Source: Paramecium tetraurelia
Taxonomy: Eukaryota > Ciliophora > Oligohymenophorea > Peniculida > Parameciidae
Reading direction: 5' to 3'
Assembly: GCF_000165425.1 (NCBI RefSeq)
Contig: NW_001798959.1
Coordinates: forward strand, 140,033 to 204,032
Length of the DNA: 64,000 nt
Position numbers and translations under genes: made by a program. Of the stretch, positions 24,148 through 36,281 are shown piece after piece. The notes beneath the pieces were generated by a model, which saw only the letters and a program-made list of their open reading frames with translations, made no database searches and was not told the origin of the DNA. The stretch's first letter is position 1. Every line of letters begins with the position of its first letter.

Positions 24148-24956
24148 ATGAATCAATAATTCTTTGGCAATTCCAGATTGGCCATTCAAAGAGCTCAATA
24201 ACTTCACTAATTCTTCACTTAATCAGTCATTTATGATCAATTCAAATATACAGCCAAAATGCCCTAATATCCAAAAATTGTATTTTTGCAATCAAATCAA
24301 TTTATCAGAAATCTGGTTGAAAAGTAATTTTATCTTTGAAACATAGATAATTCCTTTAGTATTCAATTATTGATGCATAGAAATCTAGTGGAGGAGTAAA
24401 ATTATAATGTATATCAATAGGATGGTGTAGCTAGATTAGCAGAATAAGTTTAATTGCAATCTACTTAAACTAATGGTGCTTTATTATTTGGATTCCCAAA
24501 TACAGCAGTCGAAGCAGAGAGGTACTTGAAACAATTAAAAATATTAAAGTCTTGATAGATTATTGGATGGAATCAATTTAGCAGTTAGATTCAAGTTGTC
24601 TGACTCATTAGCATAGAAAATTGCAGGATCATTTCTATCATGTTAATCATGCGGTAAGGTCTTCAATACTAGTTTACCATTCATTACGCCAACACACCCA
24701 GGATACTAAAATAATGTATAAATTTACAACAATATTTAGTGTTAATCACCAAGCAAATGCGCTTTAGAATCAAGTTCAGCTCCAACTGATTAGGTCAATG
24801 CTGAAGTTGTTAATTACTATCAATAGAGAGTATAAATTGGATTAATAATAGGGTGCTTATCTTGAATATGAAATCAACGAAGAGCATTTATTGTATGACT
24901 CATAAGAGTTCTTTGAAAAGTTAGATAATGCAGTAGCAACGCATATCAAAGTGTGA
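24148..24956 (+). CDS. Hypothetical protein with a CxxC motif
   Basis: Three introns (36, 28 and 22 nt) give exactly 240 aa beginning MNQQFFGNSRLAIQRAQQLH. The mid-protein includes NTAVEAE, joined across a 28-nt intron to a domain with SFLSCQSCGKVF, which could bind metal, and further cysteines (IQCQSPSKCALE). The tail is acidic. No transmembrane segment and no known family. The first intron (GTA...TAG, 36 nt) is what reconciles the first ATG with the downstream frame. The gene converges on the DnaJ gene, with only 32 bp between stops. Confidence 0.72.
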
Positions 24957-24988
24957 TATTTTTAAGAAATTAAAATATTAAAATATGA

Positions 24989-25975
24989 TCACATATATCC
25001 TTATTCCAAATGTTCAATGCTTATATTTAAAGTTTGATTGTGCTATGGTGGATTGGATTTATTGATATCCAATTTGTTTTGTTTAGCAAATCCTTATAAG
25101 GTTAAATCTCCTTGTTTAGTTTTTAACTCTGACTTTTTCGGATTTGAATCTTTTCGTTTGAGAATCTTAGAATCTCCCTTAATTACCTTTTCATATTGTT
25201 CCACTTGAATTTTAAATTGCTTCTATTTCATCTCCTCATTCATCATCTTTCTTCTCTATTCTATGATAAATGGAGAATCATTCAAATTCTATCCCTAATA
25301 AATGACATTCTATCTCCTTAGTTCAGTCTAGTCTTCCTCCGATTTATGAGTGTAATATCTTTGCATCTTTTTACTATCATTTTATTCAATAGAATCATAA
25401 ATTTATTTGAGTTCTGCATATGATGTAGGATTATCACTAATTTTAACAGATGTAGATGCAGATTTCCTTATCTTGGGTTTTTCAGAATAATCATCATCCG
25501 ATGCAATAGACCAAAAAACTATAGAAATTCCACCTATTGCTAATAGTCCATAGATCTGATTGGTATTATTTTATGACTGAGTGTATTTATAAGTTCTTTG
25601 TTGGTATGTATTCTTCTGAGCATTATTTTCATGCCATTATCTCTATTAATCTCCGTTATATTGCCATCCAGGATTATTATTATTATAGTATTGCTTCTCT
25701 TGATTACTTTCATGATGAGTATAGTTGCTAGAATGTTATGAGACATCTATTGATTAATCATAAAGTTTTCTTTTAATAGGGTCCTTCAAAATATTGTATG
25801 CATTTGTAATCTCTTTGAACTCCTATTCTTTCTAAGCAAAATTCACATCGGGATGATATAGTTTAGCCAATTTGATGTAGGCTGATTTAATAGTATCAAT
25901 AGAGTCATTAGATGATACTCCTAATTTTGAATAGAGAGTTGAGCAAAAGGAGAAAGTTTTATATTTACTTAGCAT
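24989..25975 (-). CDS. DnaJ-domain protein with a membrane helix
   Basis: A single-exon gene of 328 aa. Residues about 13-75 form a J domain: LYSKLGVSSNDSIDTIKSAY, the invariant HPD in LYHPDVNFAQ, and YNILKDPIKRKLYD. A Q/N-rich linker follows. A probable transmembrane helix (YGLLAIGGISIVFWSIA) lies near residue 170, and then a charged, lysine-rich C-terminal half. HPD is intact, so it should stimulate an Hsp70. A J domain at the N-terminus with one distal helix suggests anchoring to an organelle membrane; which one is not evident. Confidence 0.9.
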
Positions 25976-26291
25976 TTTAAATTGATAAAATTATAATAAT
26001 TATTTTTTTTAATTTATTTAGTATAGAATGAGAGTATATATATATTAAGATTTATTTTATGAGTAAATATTCAGTTAATAATAGCAAGTCCTTTTTATTT
26101 ATCTATAAAAAATATTTTAGATTTTTCTAAAACTTCAATCATAATTAATTCAGAATTAAGAACTAAATGGATTTAAGACCAAAATACAAATTAAAGAATA
26201 CTTTCAATACTGATACCTTTTGACTTTTTGTAGCTTAATTACTTTAGAAATATCATCACATTTAGAATCATTACTGTTAGTTTGTTTCAAT
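25976..26291. other. AT-rich promoter-like spacer
   Basis: Very AT-rich sequence with a short TA run near 26036-26046. It lies between the divergently placed DnaJ start and a + strand candidate gene, so it should contain their 5' signals. No gene seen. Confidence 0.4.
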
Positions 26292-26834
26292 ATGCAAAAA
26301 ATCAAAATTGAAAGTGGAGTATAATTAATGAATGTTAGGAGATAGTAAAGTATCAGTGGTGCATTTATAATATAATCACAAGACTAATATAGCATCTTTC
26401 TCAAATGGATTCAACTTACAATATTGTCATAGTACAAATTAGATTATTTTAAAAGGCAACTTGGAACTTCAAGTGAGAATAAATAATATAAAATTTACAT
26501 CTTAAATTCTTAATGACCTTTCTAGACTCATAAGATTCAAAAATAGTTTTTAAGAAGTTTTCTACTGGGTTGATGATCTAAGGACAAATGGACATAGTCG
26601 AGATAGTTAGTATTGTTGATCCATATATTTAGGAGAGGCTTATGTAGAAACTATCAATATTGCTAGATATAGAGTACTAATTTTTCGATGATTTTAGAAA
26701 TACAAGATTGATGAGGTTAACCTATAGATTTGAGGTGGAACAGTGGATAAACATGTAAGTGTCTTAGTGGATTTCAAAGGTAAGATGGTAAATAGAAGGG
26801 AAAAGATTCATCATGTCAAATGTCGAAATTGTGA
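26292..26834 (+). CDS. Hypothetical protein upstream of the tandem histidine kinases
   Basis: A protein-like frame starting MQKIKIESGVQLMNVRRQQS, continuing through FLKWIQLTILSQYKLDYFKR, and then a well-composed block with MDIVEIVSIVDPYIQERLMQK and FDDFRNTRLMRLTYRFEVEQ. Joining the two needs a 53-nt intron (GTG...TAG), longer than is usual here. Alternatively the second block starts at its own ATG near 26511. A 19-nt intron near the end gives a TGA at 26832-26834. No family recognised. The downstream block is the better supported half. Confidence 0.5.
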
Positions 26835-26922
26835 TATATTTTTTATATAAATGCTAATTTACAAGAGTTCAATATATCTGTAATTTTCAATAAAAAATAC
26901 AATTTTTCTGGTGGAGGTGGGA

Positions 26923-29397
26923 ATGAGGTAACAAACTGAATTGTAATACATCATCATCAATTCATTTTCATTGGTAATAGCTGTTTTATTATTTGGAATG
27001 GAATTACTTAAAAAATAACCAAACTATATGAATCGAGTGGGTGCCTTGATATTGTGCTTATTGAATGTGGAGTTGGTGTATCACGAGATTTCATCGATAA
27101 ATACAATTCAGTTGGTAATGTTCATCGTAATATTAATTACTCAATTTGATGATGAATTGAGATGGCATTAAATTGCAAAACATTCAATAATATTTTACTT
27201 ATTTTTGAGGACACTCATACAATACCAAGAGTTGTTCAACCTGACTTAATTGCTGACGTGTGTGTTGTGGCAACCCATCAATCATTTGATGCTATACAAA
27301 AAGACATAATTGGTAATAAATCAATTAAAGAAATAATCGCTGGATTCGAGTAAAAGTTAATTTGAAATTACTCCACAACTATGTAAAGACTCTTCAGAAT
27401 AGGATGAATAATGCAGTAGTCATTTCTAGGGTAGTTCTAGGATATCCTAAAACTTGAAGCAGTTGAAACAACTGTACTTGAATAATCCATTTTCTCATTT
27501 CGCAGACATGGATTAGAAAACCTTCTCTCAATTCCAGAAATAGGCATCAACTCTAGATGTTCCATAAATCTGGAATTTGTTGCCCTTTGGCATAGCACTC
27601 ATCAACAGCAAATACGAAATCTTGAACTACAATTAAAAATTATTATACTTCTTAAAAGCATCAGATAGTGATGGGAGGAATATCATCCTAAATTTGGATT
27701 TGTTATTAGAGAGGTATATGAATTAACATAATAAGTCCTGAATCATGGGAGAGTAAATCCATAAATTAATTTAGCTCACATTGTAGCAATCGTTAAAGCA
27801 GGAGATTTCAAACCAAAAGATAGTTGTCACTCATATCCAAAAGCAATAATGAATAAAGTTCATTGAATCCAGACGGTGGCACTCATTCTCATCTCAATGG
27901 AGACTTTGCCTTCATAGCCAGCAATTCCAATTAAATCAGAGATGAGATCATGACCACCAAATCTAGGTATCGCAATCTAGACAAGTTGCTTAAGCAATTC
28001 GCTTTGAAATCCTATTCACTAAATAACAATGGGGATTGTTCATTCCAATCAATTGGTCAAAGTATTTAAATAATCAAGAAAGTCCAAGACATTGGTTCTA
28101 AAAAATATCACTTCAGAATCAAAGTCTATGAATTAGATGCTACTGAAAATAAAATCAATTATTTGTTTGTCATAGAGAACATCACCAATAAAGAGGAATT
28201 GCGCTAATTGAGTGTAAGATACAAATTTTAATAAGTTCTGTTAAATTCTTTATGTCATGAATTAAGAACACCCATGAATAACACTTTATCACAATTGAAT
28301 GCATTAACATCCTTAATTTCCCCTTAAATTAGAGATAAGAATCTCATTCCTGCCATCATCTCTGCCAAAAAACTAATGTTTCTATTAAATGATATTTTGG
28401 AATATGCCCAAATAGATTGTAAGAATTTTCATTTAGTGAATTCCCAATTTGAACTCAATGAAATCATCGATATCATAAGAGAACTTTTTCAATAGGAATG
28501 CAATGAGAAGAATATTCAACTGAGTCTAAATTTTCAAAACATCAAAGAAACTTAAATTATATTCAGTGACAAAGAACGAATTATTAGGATTTTAGTTAAT
28601 TTGATAGACAATTCCATTAAATTCACTAATGAAGGAGGAGCCATCTCTGTCACTATTTAATATGACAATCAACACATATACTTTTGTGTTTTGGATAATG
28701 GAGTTGGTATTTCTGATAAAATACTCGCCAAAATTAAAAACAACAAAGATTTCCAAATGTAGGACTAGTATCATAAAAATGAAACTAAACTTGGTTTGGG
28801 CTTGAAAATATGTTAATAGATTGCCAAATACCTCTGTGTTGATAAAGAGCTTAAAATTGAAAGTAAAGAAAAGCAATTTACTAAAATTTCATTCAGAATA
28901 GAATCTAATTATAAGTAATTGAATAATCTAAAATTTCCATCTTTTCAAGGGTGTAATTTCAACGTTAATTGTGATTGCATACAAATCTTAAATGTTGATG
29001 ATGTGAGATTTAATCATAATGCAATTGAAGCTCTATTGAATTAACACAACATAAAAATGGAAAGTGCCTACAATGGAGAATAGGCTGTTTAAATGGTCAA
29101 GAAAAGATTTACTTAAAGTTGTTGTTGCAAAACATATAAATTAATATTCATGGACATTGAAATGCCAATCTCAAATGGATATTAAGCTTCAAAAGAAGTA
29201 ATTACCATCTTACTAATTAGATAACAACCATTTTAAATAAAAACAAATTGACAGACTAAACTGTTATTGTGATGTGTTCCGCTTATAATGGAGATGAGAA
29301 TAGTAATAAAGCAAAGGCTTGTGGTATCAAAGAGGTATTGCCCAAGCCTATTGAGTAAAAATAACTCAAACAATTACTTGACAAATATTTATTATGA
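26923..29397 (+). CDS. Hybrid sensor histidine kinase, tandem copy 1
   Basis: Two introns (22 and 23 nt) give exactly 809 aa. The N-terminal ~140 residues are membrane helices (IIINSFSLVIAVLLFGMELL, LVMFIVILITQF, IIFYLFL). A poorly conserved linker carries a PAS-like stretch (PFGIALINSKYEILNYNQK). The H box CHELRTPMN is near residue 437, with NLIDNSIKFTNEGG, DNGVGIS and LGLGLKI marking the ATPase domain. The receiver starts LNVDD near residue 682, with phosphoacceptor in FMDIEMP and KP near the end. A second intron lies in the receiver just after the phospho-site strand. The next hybrid kinase begins only 19 bp after this stop. Confidence 0.94.
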
Positions 29398-29416
29398 TTA
29401 TATATTATAATTATTA

Positions 29417-31999
29417 ATGGAAATACTCATTAAATTGTTGATATGCTAATTAATAATTTAAGACATCATTCAAATCAGTTTTATTTGGATAAATACAAAT
29501 TGGTACTATGTGCTACTTAATGCCTTTTCACTTTCGATATGCTTATTGCTAATAATGATTGACTTTTACAAAATATCAACAAACTATATTAAGGTAGGAC
29601 TCTATCTATTATGCGTGATCAATTACGAAGCTTTATTCTAAGAATCTCTTAATATTGCTAATACCGCTGAACTATTCTATATATTACTAATATTGTTTAA
29701 GGTTTACGATGGCTCTATTAGATCGAAGATAGTTATACATCTCGTTTTGATATACATGGTCATTAGAGCAATAATAACTGAGTCAGAATATCGAATACAT
29801 TATTTGATGTTGATGATCTTCCTATAACCCTTGAACCATTATATGTTTTATACGTTGAAGAAATTAGAATGTACACAACAAACTCAGACCTATTTTAAAC
29901 AAGAATCAGGAATCTAACAAACCTTATAAGAACAAGTGATATGCTTGTCTAATGATAGCAAGGCAGACAATTTGAAATAGGATCTGAATGAGAGTGTAAT
30001 TGTTAATTAAATAAATGACGATTTAGAATCTCCAAAAATATAATAGGAACATAAATCTATTGGTGCAAATAGAGACACTATTCAATAAAGGATTATCATT
30101 AAAAAGCAACCCATAAACATGTAGAAAACAACAACAAATTCATCACATTCGTTGTATCATGAATAGTTAAAATTGGAAAGCCATATAGATTCTAAATATT
30201 CTGATTTAGTTGCAATAATGAGCAATCTTCCCTTTGGTATAATTTTTGTTGATTAACAATTAAAAATTTTGGACTACAATTAAAAAGTTACATAGTTACT
30301 AGGAATCACCAATCCCAACAATATAATTCCGTTTTTAGATGAAGCCATTTAAAAGTAAATAATTTAATTAATTATGACAGAAGTGGAGAAATCTAAGAAG
30401 TCCGTTCTGCTAAAAAAATTAAAAAATCTATGAATAAATCACCAAAAAAAACGTCATACTTCAAATAACCTTCCATTAATTTATAAAAAAGATAATTTGA
30501 TGATTCAATACCAGATGTAATTTCTCAATATTACAATTGTGGGTCTCAACAAAGGATGGACAATGAGACCCAGTAGGAAGGAAATTTAACGTCAGTATTT
30601 TCAAAATTCTAGAAAATTCATCAAAGCTAACAAACATCCACTTCAAGAGAAAACTTTTAGTTTATTATTAGACTAGATTCCATGAATGCCTCGTAATGTA
30701 AATCTAAGTATAAGAGTCTGAAACTCAAAATATTTTAAATCGAAGAAAAAGGAAAGTGGGATTAAAATGTTTATTTAATTGTATTAGAAAACATCACAAA
30801 AAGAGAAGAGTACAAACTCCTTAATCATAAATATAAATTCTAACAAGCTCTATTAAATTCGTTATGTCATGAATTAAGAACTCCAATCAATAGTGTCATT
30901 TCCCAATTATATGCCTTAAAAGATGAGTTAACACATGATTTATTGGAATCCCATCTAAACCCTGCAATTGTTTCAACCAAGCGACTATAATACTAACTAA
31001 ATGATATTTTGGATTACGCCTAAATTTAGTGCAAGGCTTTGACTCTCAATAAATCCTACTTTAAATTAGAGGAAATATTTTAACAATTACAAGAGTTATT
31101 TTATTTCGAATGCATGCAGAAGCAGATCCAATTGACAATAGAAGATGATAACTAAATTAGATTGTACACTGATAAAGAGCGATTACTAAGAGTCTTTATT
31201 AATTTACTAGATAATTCGGTTAAATTCACAAATAAGGGAGGAACAATTAAGGTTTCCTCAGAACTTTTGAAAGATCAATTTAAATTCACTGTTTATGATA
31301 ATGGGTAAGGTATTAAGGATGAAATCATCGAAAAAATAGAAGAAGAAGCAGAAATCCTGTTCTAAGACTCCATCCAATATAATTCAAATAAACTAGGTTT
31401 AGGATTGAGAATTTCACTGCTTCTTACAAAATACTTATACAAAGAGCAGAAGTTCTAGATTGATTCGAAATTCAATTAATACACAAGGATTAGTTTTCGA
31501 TTGTCAAACCTAATTGAAAACTGTTCCTTGGAATTTTAAATGGGTCGATAATTGTCGAGGCTTGAAAAAAATTGCGATTGCAGTAAAATTCTCATTGTAG
31601 ATGACATTATTTGTAATCACTTTGCACTTTAAGTTTTACTTAAAAAATTTAAAGTGAAAACTGACAGTGCATACAATGGCAACTCAGCTATAGAGTTAGT
31701 TGAATAGAGATTGAAGTAGTAATGCTGTTAAACTTATCGAATAATTTTTATGGATATTGAAATGCCATAGAAGAATGGGTTTCAAGCATCTTCGGAAGTA
31801 TTTTAAAATATCATCCATTTAGATATCTTAAAAACTAAAATAAAAATTTCTTCATGATGAATGTATAATCACCATGTATTCCGCTTATTCTGGGGACGAT
31901 GATGTTCTAATAGCAACTTAATGTGGAATGAAAGAACGAATTTCAAAACCCACCGATATATAAAAATTGGAACACATTATTAATAAATATTTACTTTGA
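29417..31999 (+). CDS. Hybrid sensor histidine kinase, tandem copy 2
   Basis: Two introns (26 and 25 nt) give exactly 843 aa. The organisation matches the upstream neighbour: several N-terminal helices (FSLSICLLLIMID, LYLLCVINYE, IVIHLVLIYMVIRA), a PAS-like NLPFGIIFVDQQLKILDYNQ, H box CHELRTPIN near residue 475, and the ATPase boxes NLLDNSVKFTNKGG, DNGQGI and LGLGLRI. The receiver has ILIVDDI near residue 716, FMDIEMP and SKPTD. The intron after the phospho-Asp strand is at the same codon position and phase as in copy 1, so the two arose by duplication. The PAS-like and membrane parts have diverged most. Confidence 0.94.
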
Positions 32000-33253
32000 T
32001 AATTATGAAATCTCAAATATTTCTAAATATACAACCCTTTTTTATTTTATTGTTTAAATATTGAGACAACAAACAATTTAAAAATTAAGCAATTATTAGT
32101 TAACGATTTTAGTTATCGAATTGAAAAATAAATAAATCTCTACTTGAATTGCTGATTTTAACTCATAAAGTTCTCTCAATGAAACAAGAACCCCTTTAGA
32201 GAGAATTTAAATTGAAATTGAAATTGTTAAAACTAGAAACAATTATATATTTCGCTTAAATTAATGAACATTTTTTGGATCCATTAAACATACAAGCTCT
32301 TAGATAATACAATGCAAATCTGTTACTTATTTTATTCCTTAAAAAATGAGGATTATTAAATAATGTTGTGAAAAAGTACAGTCTTTTTTATATAAAATAG
32401 ATTGAATTCTATTATTAGTACATTTTTGTAAATTTTTGATAAAATTATTTCCTTTGCTTAATTTGATAAGAAGCATTTGTCATAAATAGATGATTCAAAT
32501 TCCTTGAAATATGAATTGATCATATCCACTAAATTAATTTTTAAAAGATTTGAAAATTTACTCTGCTCCTTGCATTCTTAATTTGTTGTTCATTAAGAAT
32601 TTCAGATGATAATTCATAGTCTCAAAAACATCTTTACTTTTAATTTTGGATTTTACAACATAAATTTTCATATAAAAATTTTTATCAAAATGTAAATATA
32701 AAAATACTATAATAGTATTATTAAACATGATCATTTCTTTGATCTAATCTAACCTTCATACATTTATTTCATCACTGATTTTGTAGAAAAAAGAATTTAC
32801 GAAAATTTAACGATCTAAAATTCTTTATTTTTATTTTCTCAAAATTTACTTTCAATTGTAACTTAAAATAATTTTTATTTAATTGTTATGTCTAACAATA
32901 AATAAATCGAAATTTATAATCTATGTGCTAAATTGTTCAAAATCAAGGGAAAACCTTTTCTACATTTAGGTTTTATTTTAAAGATTTCTTGTTTATTATT
33001 TAAATACAAAGACAATGAAATTGTAGATAGTGATTTCTAACTTTATCATTGAATCCAACTTTTAAATAAAAAATGAAAATAATTTTCGAATTATTTATGG
33101 TTATTTTATCTTTTTTAAAACAAAAATGATCCTAATAATTCATATCGCTCCAAGAATCTTAAATTGTGTGAGGTTAGGTATTTTATTCTTCAATTAGCAA
33201 GATTAATTACCATAATGTAAGTTGTTAATAATGAGAATATGTACTAATTAATT
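32000..33253. other. Long AT-rich stretch without a supported gene
   Basis: About 1.25 kb, the largest gene-poor stretch in the window. Only short, low-complexity frames occur on either strand (I, L, F, N, K rich). Poly-T and poly-A tracts are frequent. No tRNA-like fold or repeat array noticed. It separates the tandem kinases from the second carboxypeptidase gene. Confidence 0.5.
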
Positions 33254-34589
33254 ATGTTATTATTTATAATATTTGCAGCATTCATTGACGCAAGCAAGTG
33301 CGTGATATATTCTAAAGATTAAACAAGTATTATTTCAATAAATCTAGATTTCTTTAAAAGCCTTCTGCCTTCAGTTAATTATTATATTGAAACAGGATAT
33401 GTAAGTGTTGGAGATTTAGCAATATCAGAAAATAGATTATTTTATTCTCTTCACTTGAAAGAGACAATTATGAAAAAGTCAGATATCAAACCAGATGATG
33501 AATTTATCCTGTGGATTTATGGTGGTCCGGGATGTTCTTCTTAGGATAGTAATTTTAATGAAAATGGACCTATCAGAGTAGATGATGATCAGAAGTTGCA
33601 CGCAAGAGTATAAATTGTTTAATTGACAAAAGGAAACCTCTTGGAACAAATAGGCACATTTAATGTACATTGATCAACCTTTTTTTGCAGGAATGAGTTA
33701 TTCGACTAAAGAAGGATTAATAAATAATAGTTGGGATGCAGCAGATTATGTAATTGAATTGTTGACTTAATATTTTGAATAAAATAAAGAATTATCTAAA
33801 GCAAGATTACATATTTGGGGCGAAAGCTATGGTGGGCATTACATACCTGTATTGGCAGAGAAAATAAAGAAAGAAACTAATTTTAATTTAATTGGAATAG
33901 GAATTGGAGGAGCATGGTCTCATCCAAGAGTGTAAGTGATACCCACAGTTCAATAATTAATTAATTATGGAGTCATTGATCAGTACAGATATGATTTAAT
34001 GATGAAATCTGGAATTGAATCATTAGAAGCAATAGACGATTAAGATTATGAGAAATTCTTAATTGAAAGCGATGAAGAAATATTCTTTAATGATGTTATT
34101 GGACCCAATTTTAGATATAATATTCAAATATATAACTATGATGATGGAGACTAGTATGAAGATTTTATCAATGATCATAAGAAATAATTTGATCTTCCTG
34201 CCAACATTACCTTTGAGGGATGCAATCAGGATATTTACATGGCTTTTGCAGAAGATCAAACTATTTCAGTTCTTCCTTCAATTGATTATTTGCTTTCATA
34301 AGAAATTAAAGTCTTTGTTTATCATGGTTAATTGGATACTGTCGTTTCTCATACAGGAGTGGAATATTGGGTGAATTTATTAAAATGGAAGGAATTACCA
34401 ATCTGGAAAAAATAAAAGAAATCCATCTGGAAATTTATTAATCCCAAGACAAAAATGGAAGAAACTGCTGGCACAATTAAATCTCATAAGCATTTGCATT
34501 TTTGCATGGTTTACAACGCTGGACATATGACACCCACAGATTAGCCAGAAGCATCTTTTTAAATGTTGAAGAACTATTTTGAGATTTGA
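33254..34589 (+). CDS. S10 serine carboxypeptidase
   Basis: Two introns (21 and 25 nt) give 429 aa. Signal peptide MLLFIIFAAFIDASKC. Family S10 landmarks are complete: ILWIYGGPGCSS oxyanion loop, YIDQPFFAGMSYS, nucleophile elbow IWGESYGGHYIPV, catalytic Asp in YHGQLDTVVS, and His in AGHMTPTDQP. All triad residues and the GESYGG motif are canonical, so it is expected to be an active acid carboxypeptidase of lysosomes or phagosomes. It is a paralogue of the divergent copy about 10 kb upstream. An N-glycosylation site (NNS) follows the YIDQP block. Confidence 0.94.
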
Positions 34590-34722
34590 GTATTCAAGGA
34601 TATAAATATAGTTGATTTCATTTTTAGGAAATGAGAATCCAAAAAAATATAAATTAATATATATAAGTTCATCGTCATATTCTTTCGAAAGAATCTACTC
34701 TTAATTTATTTAATAAAATTGT

Positions 34723-36199
34723 ATGATTAATCAGTGCAGTAAGAAATCTTTCTTCTCTTACTTTTAATTGAAATGGGAAACTATAACTCAAAGATCCTTT
34801 GATCTTTAGAATGTATTCTAGATTATTTTGAATTCAAAAGGCAAATGTCAAAAAGCACAACTTAAATTGTCTAAATAATTTCTATGTTTAAATGATGTAA
34901 ATATATGGCTTATTAGAAATTAGAAAGAACAACTTAATGTTTCAAATTACATGATTACAAAAGTAGAACACAAAATTTTGGGTTCAGGTATCAGGATATA
35001 TTCCTTTGAATTTTCATTGGAATTTTATGGTTCCATTGAAAAGTGGTTTGATCAATTGAGTCTCTATTGTATTTAAACTAATTTTACTCAAAAATACTAA
35101 GTTTAAAAGTTAGTCGGAGCTGGAACTTATGGCAAAGTATATTTGACTGAATTAATTGTAGGTCTATCGTGTAAAAAACAAAATTAATCAAAATATATAT
35201 GCAGTGAAGACCTTTGAAAAACAACTTCTAAGTTCTCTTGATGATTAGGAAGGCTTGGTCAAGGAAATCGGAATTCTGAGGACCTTAGATCATAGAGGTG
35301 TCATAAAACTTCATGAAGTATATGAGAGCGAATAGTTCATTTTTTTGGTTTTTGAATTTCTATAGAATAAGACACTAAATGACACATTGGAAAGAGGAGT
35401 TACAATAGCAGAATCTTAGGCCTTCAATATAATTAAGGATCTACTTGAAACAGTGTTATATATTCATGAGTAAGGGATTTTACATAGAGATTTAAAACCT
35501 GATAATATATTATTGAGAAATGAAACATAAAAATATGTTATAATAGATTTTGGATTAGCTGACATATACAGGGAGGATGGTCAGTATTTATTTATTAAGT
35601 GTGGAACTCCAGGATATTGTGCACCAGAAGTCTTGTGCAATTAAAATTATGATCAAAAGGTAGATGTCTTCAGTCTTGGGATTATTCTATATTAGATGTT
35701 GACAGGCTTTAATCCCTTCTATTCAAAGAATTATGATGATAGGTATAAGCTAAATAAAGAGTCAAAACTGGATTACAGCAAAGTTAAAGTGTCTTATGAT
35801 GCTCTTGATTTGCTCTAAGGCATGTTGAATCGAAACCCATAGAAGCGACTTAGTGCTAAGGAAGCCTTGAATCATCGTTATTTTCAATAACAAAAGCAAC
35901 ATCATCATGTTCCTTCACTTTCCCATCTCTCTGATACACTTTTGAATACTGGAAGCTAGATTTCATCGCCTCGATATGAGGGAAATTTCAATTTTTTTGA
36001 AATAGGTGAGTCTTCCAGTCGTTTCACAAGTCCTTTACTCTCTCCAAAATTAAGTCCAAGATTTGAGGAATTAGATAAGGAAATTGTGAATCATTAGAAT
36101 ATTTACAGTTTGCATGTAAATAATATGAAAGCGGGGGGATAAAAAATAAATTATGATGAAACTTTAGAGAAGCTGATTTAGAAATATTAAAGGACTTGA
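34723..36199 (+). CDS. PH-like domain serine/threonine protein kinase
   Basis: One 25-nt intron gives exactly 483 aa, start ATG 34723. Residues about 20-115 look like a PH domain (KWETITQRSFDLQNVF, then SIEKWFDQLSLYC at its C-terminal helix). The kinase domain begins QKLVGAGTYGKV and has AVKTFEKQ, ILHRDLKPDN, IIDFGLADI, GTPGYCAPEV and a KRLSAKEALNH end. The lysine, HRD and DFG residues are intact, so it should be active. The CAMK-like layout recalls ciliate CDPK-related kinases, but no EF-hands follow; the tail is S/P-rich with SPLLSPKLSPRF. An ATG at 34773 starting MGNYNSK was rejected because it stops within ten codons. Confidence 0.92.
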
Positions 36200-36281
36200 A
36201 TTTTATTTAATTTACATCCATTTGGATATAAAAAGTCTTTAGTTGACTTTTTTAATTGAATTATTAATAATATCAATTTTA

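Noticed and set aside
34773-34802. ATG starting MGNYNSKIL as a myristoylated start of the PH/kinase gene
   Set aside because: It meets TGA after nine codons; the ATG at 34723 is in frame with the kinase.
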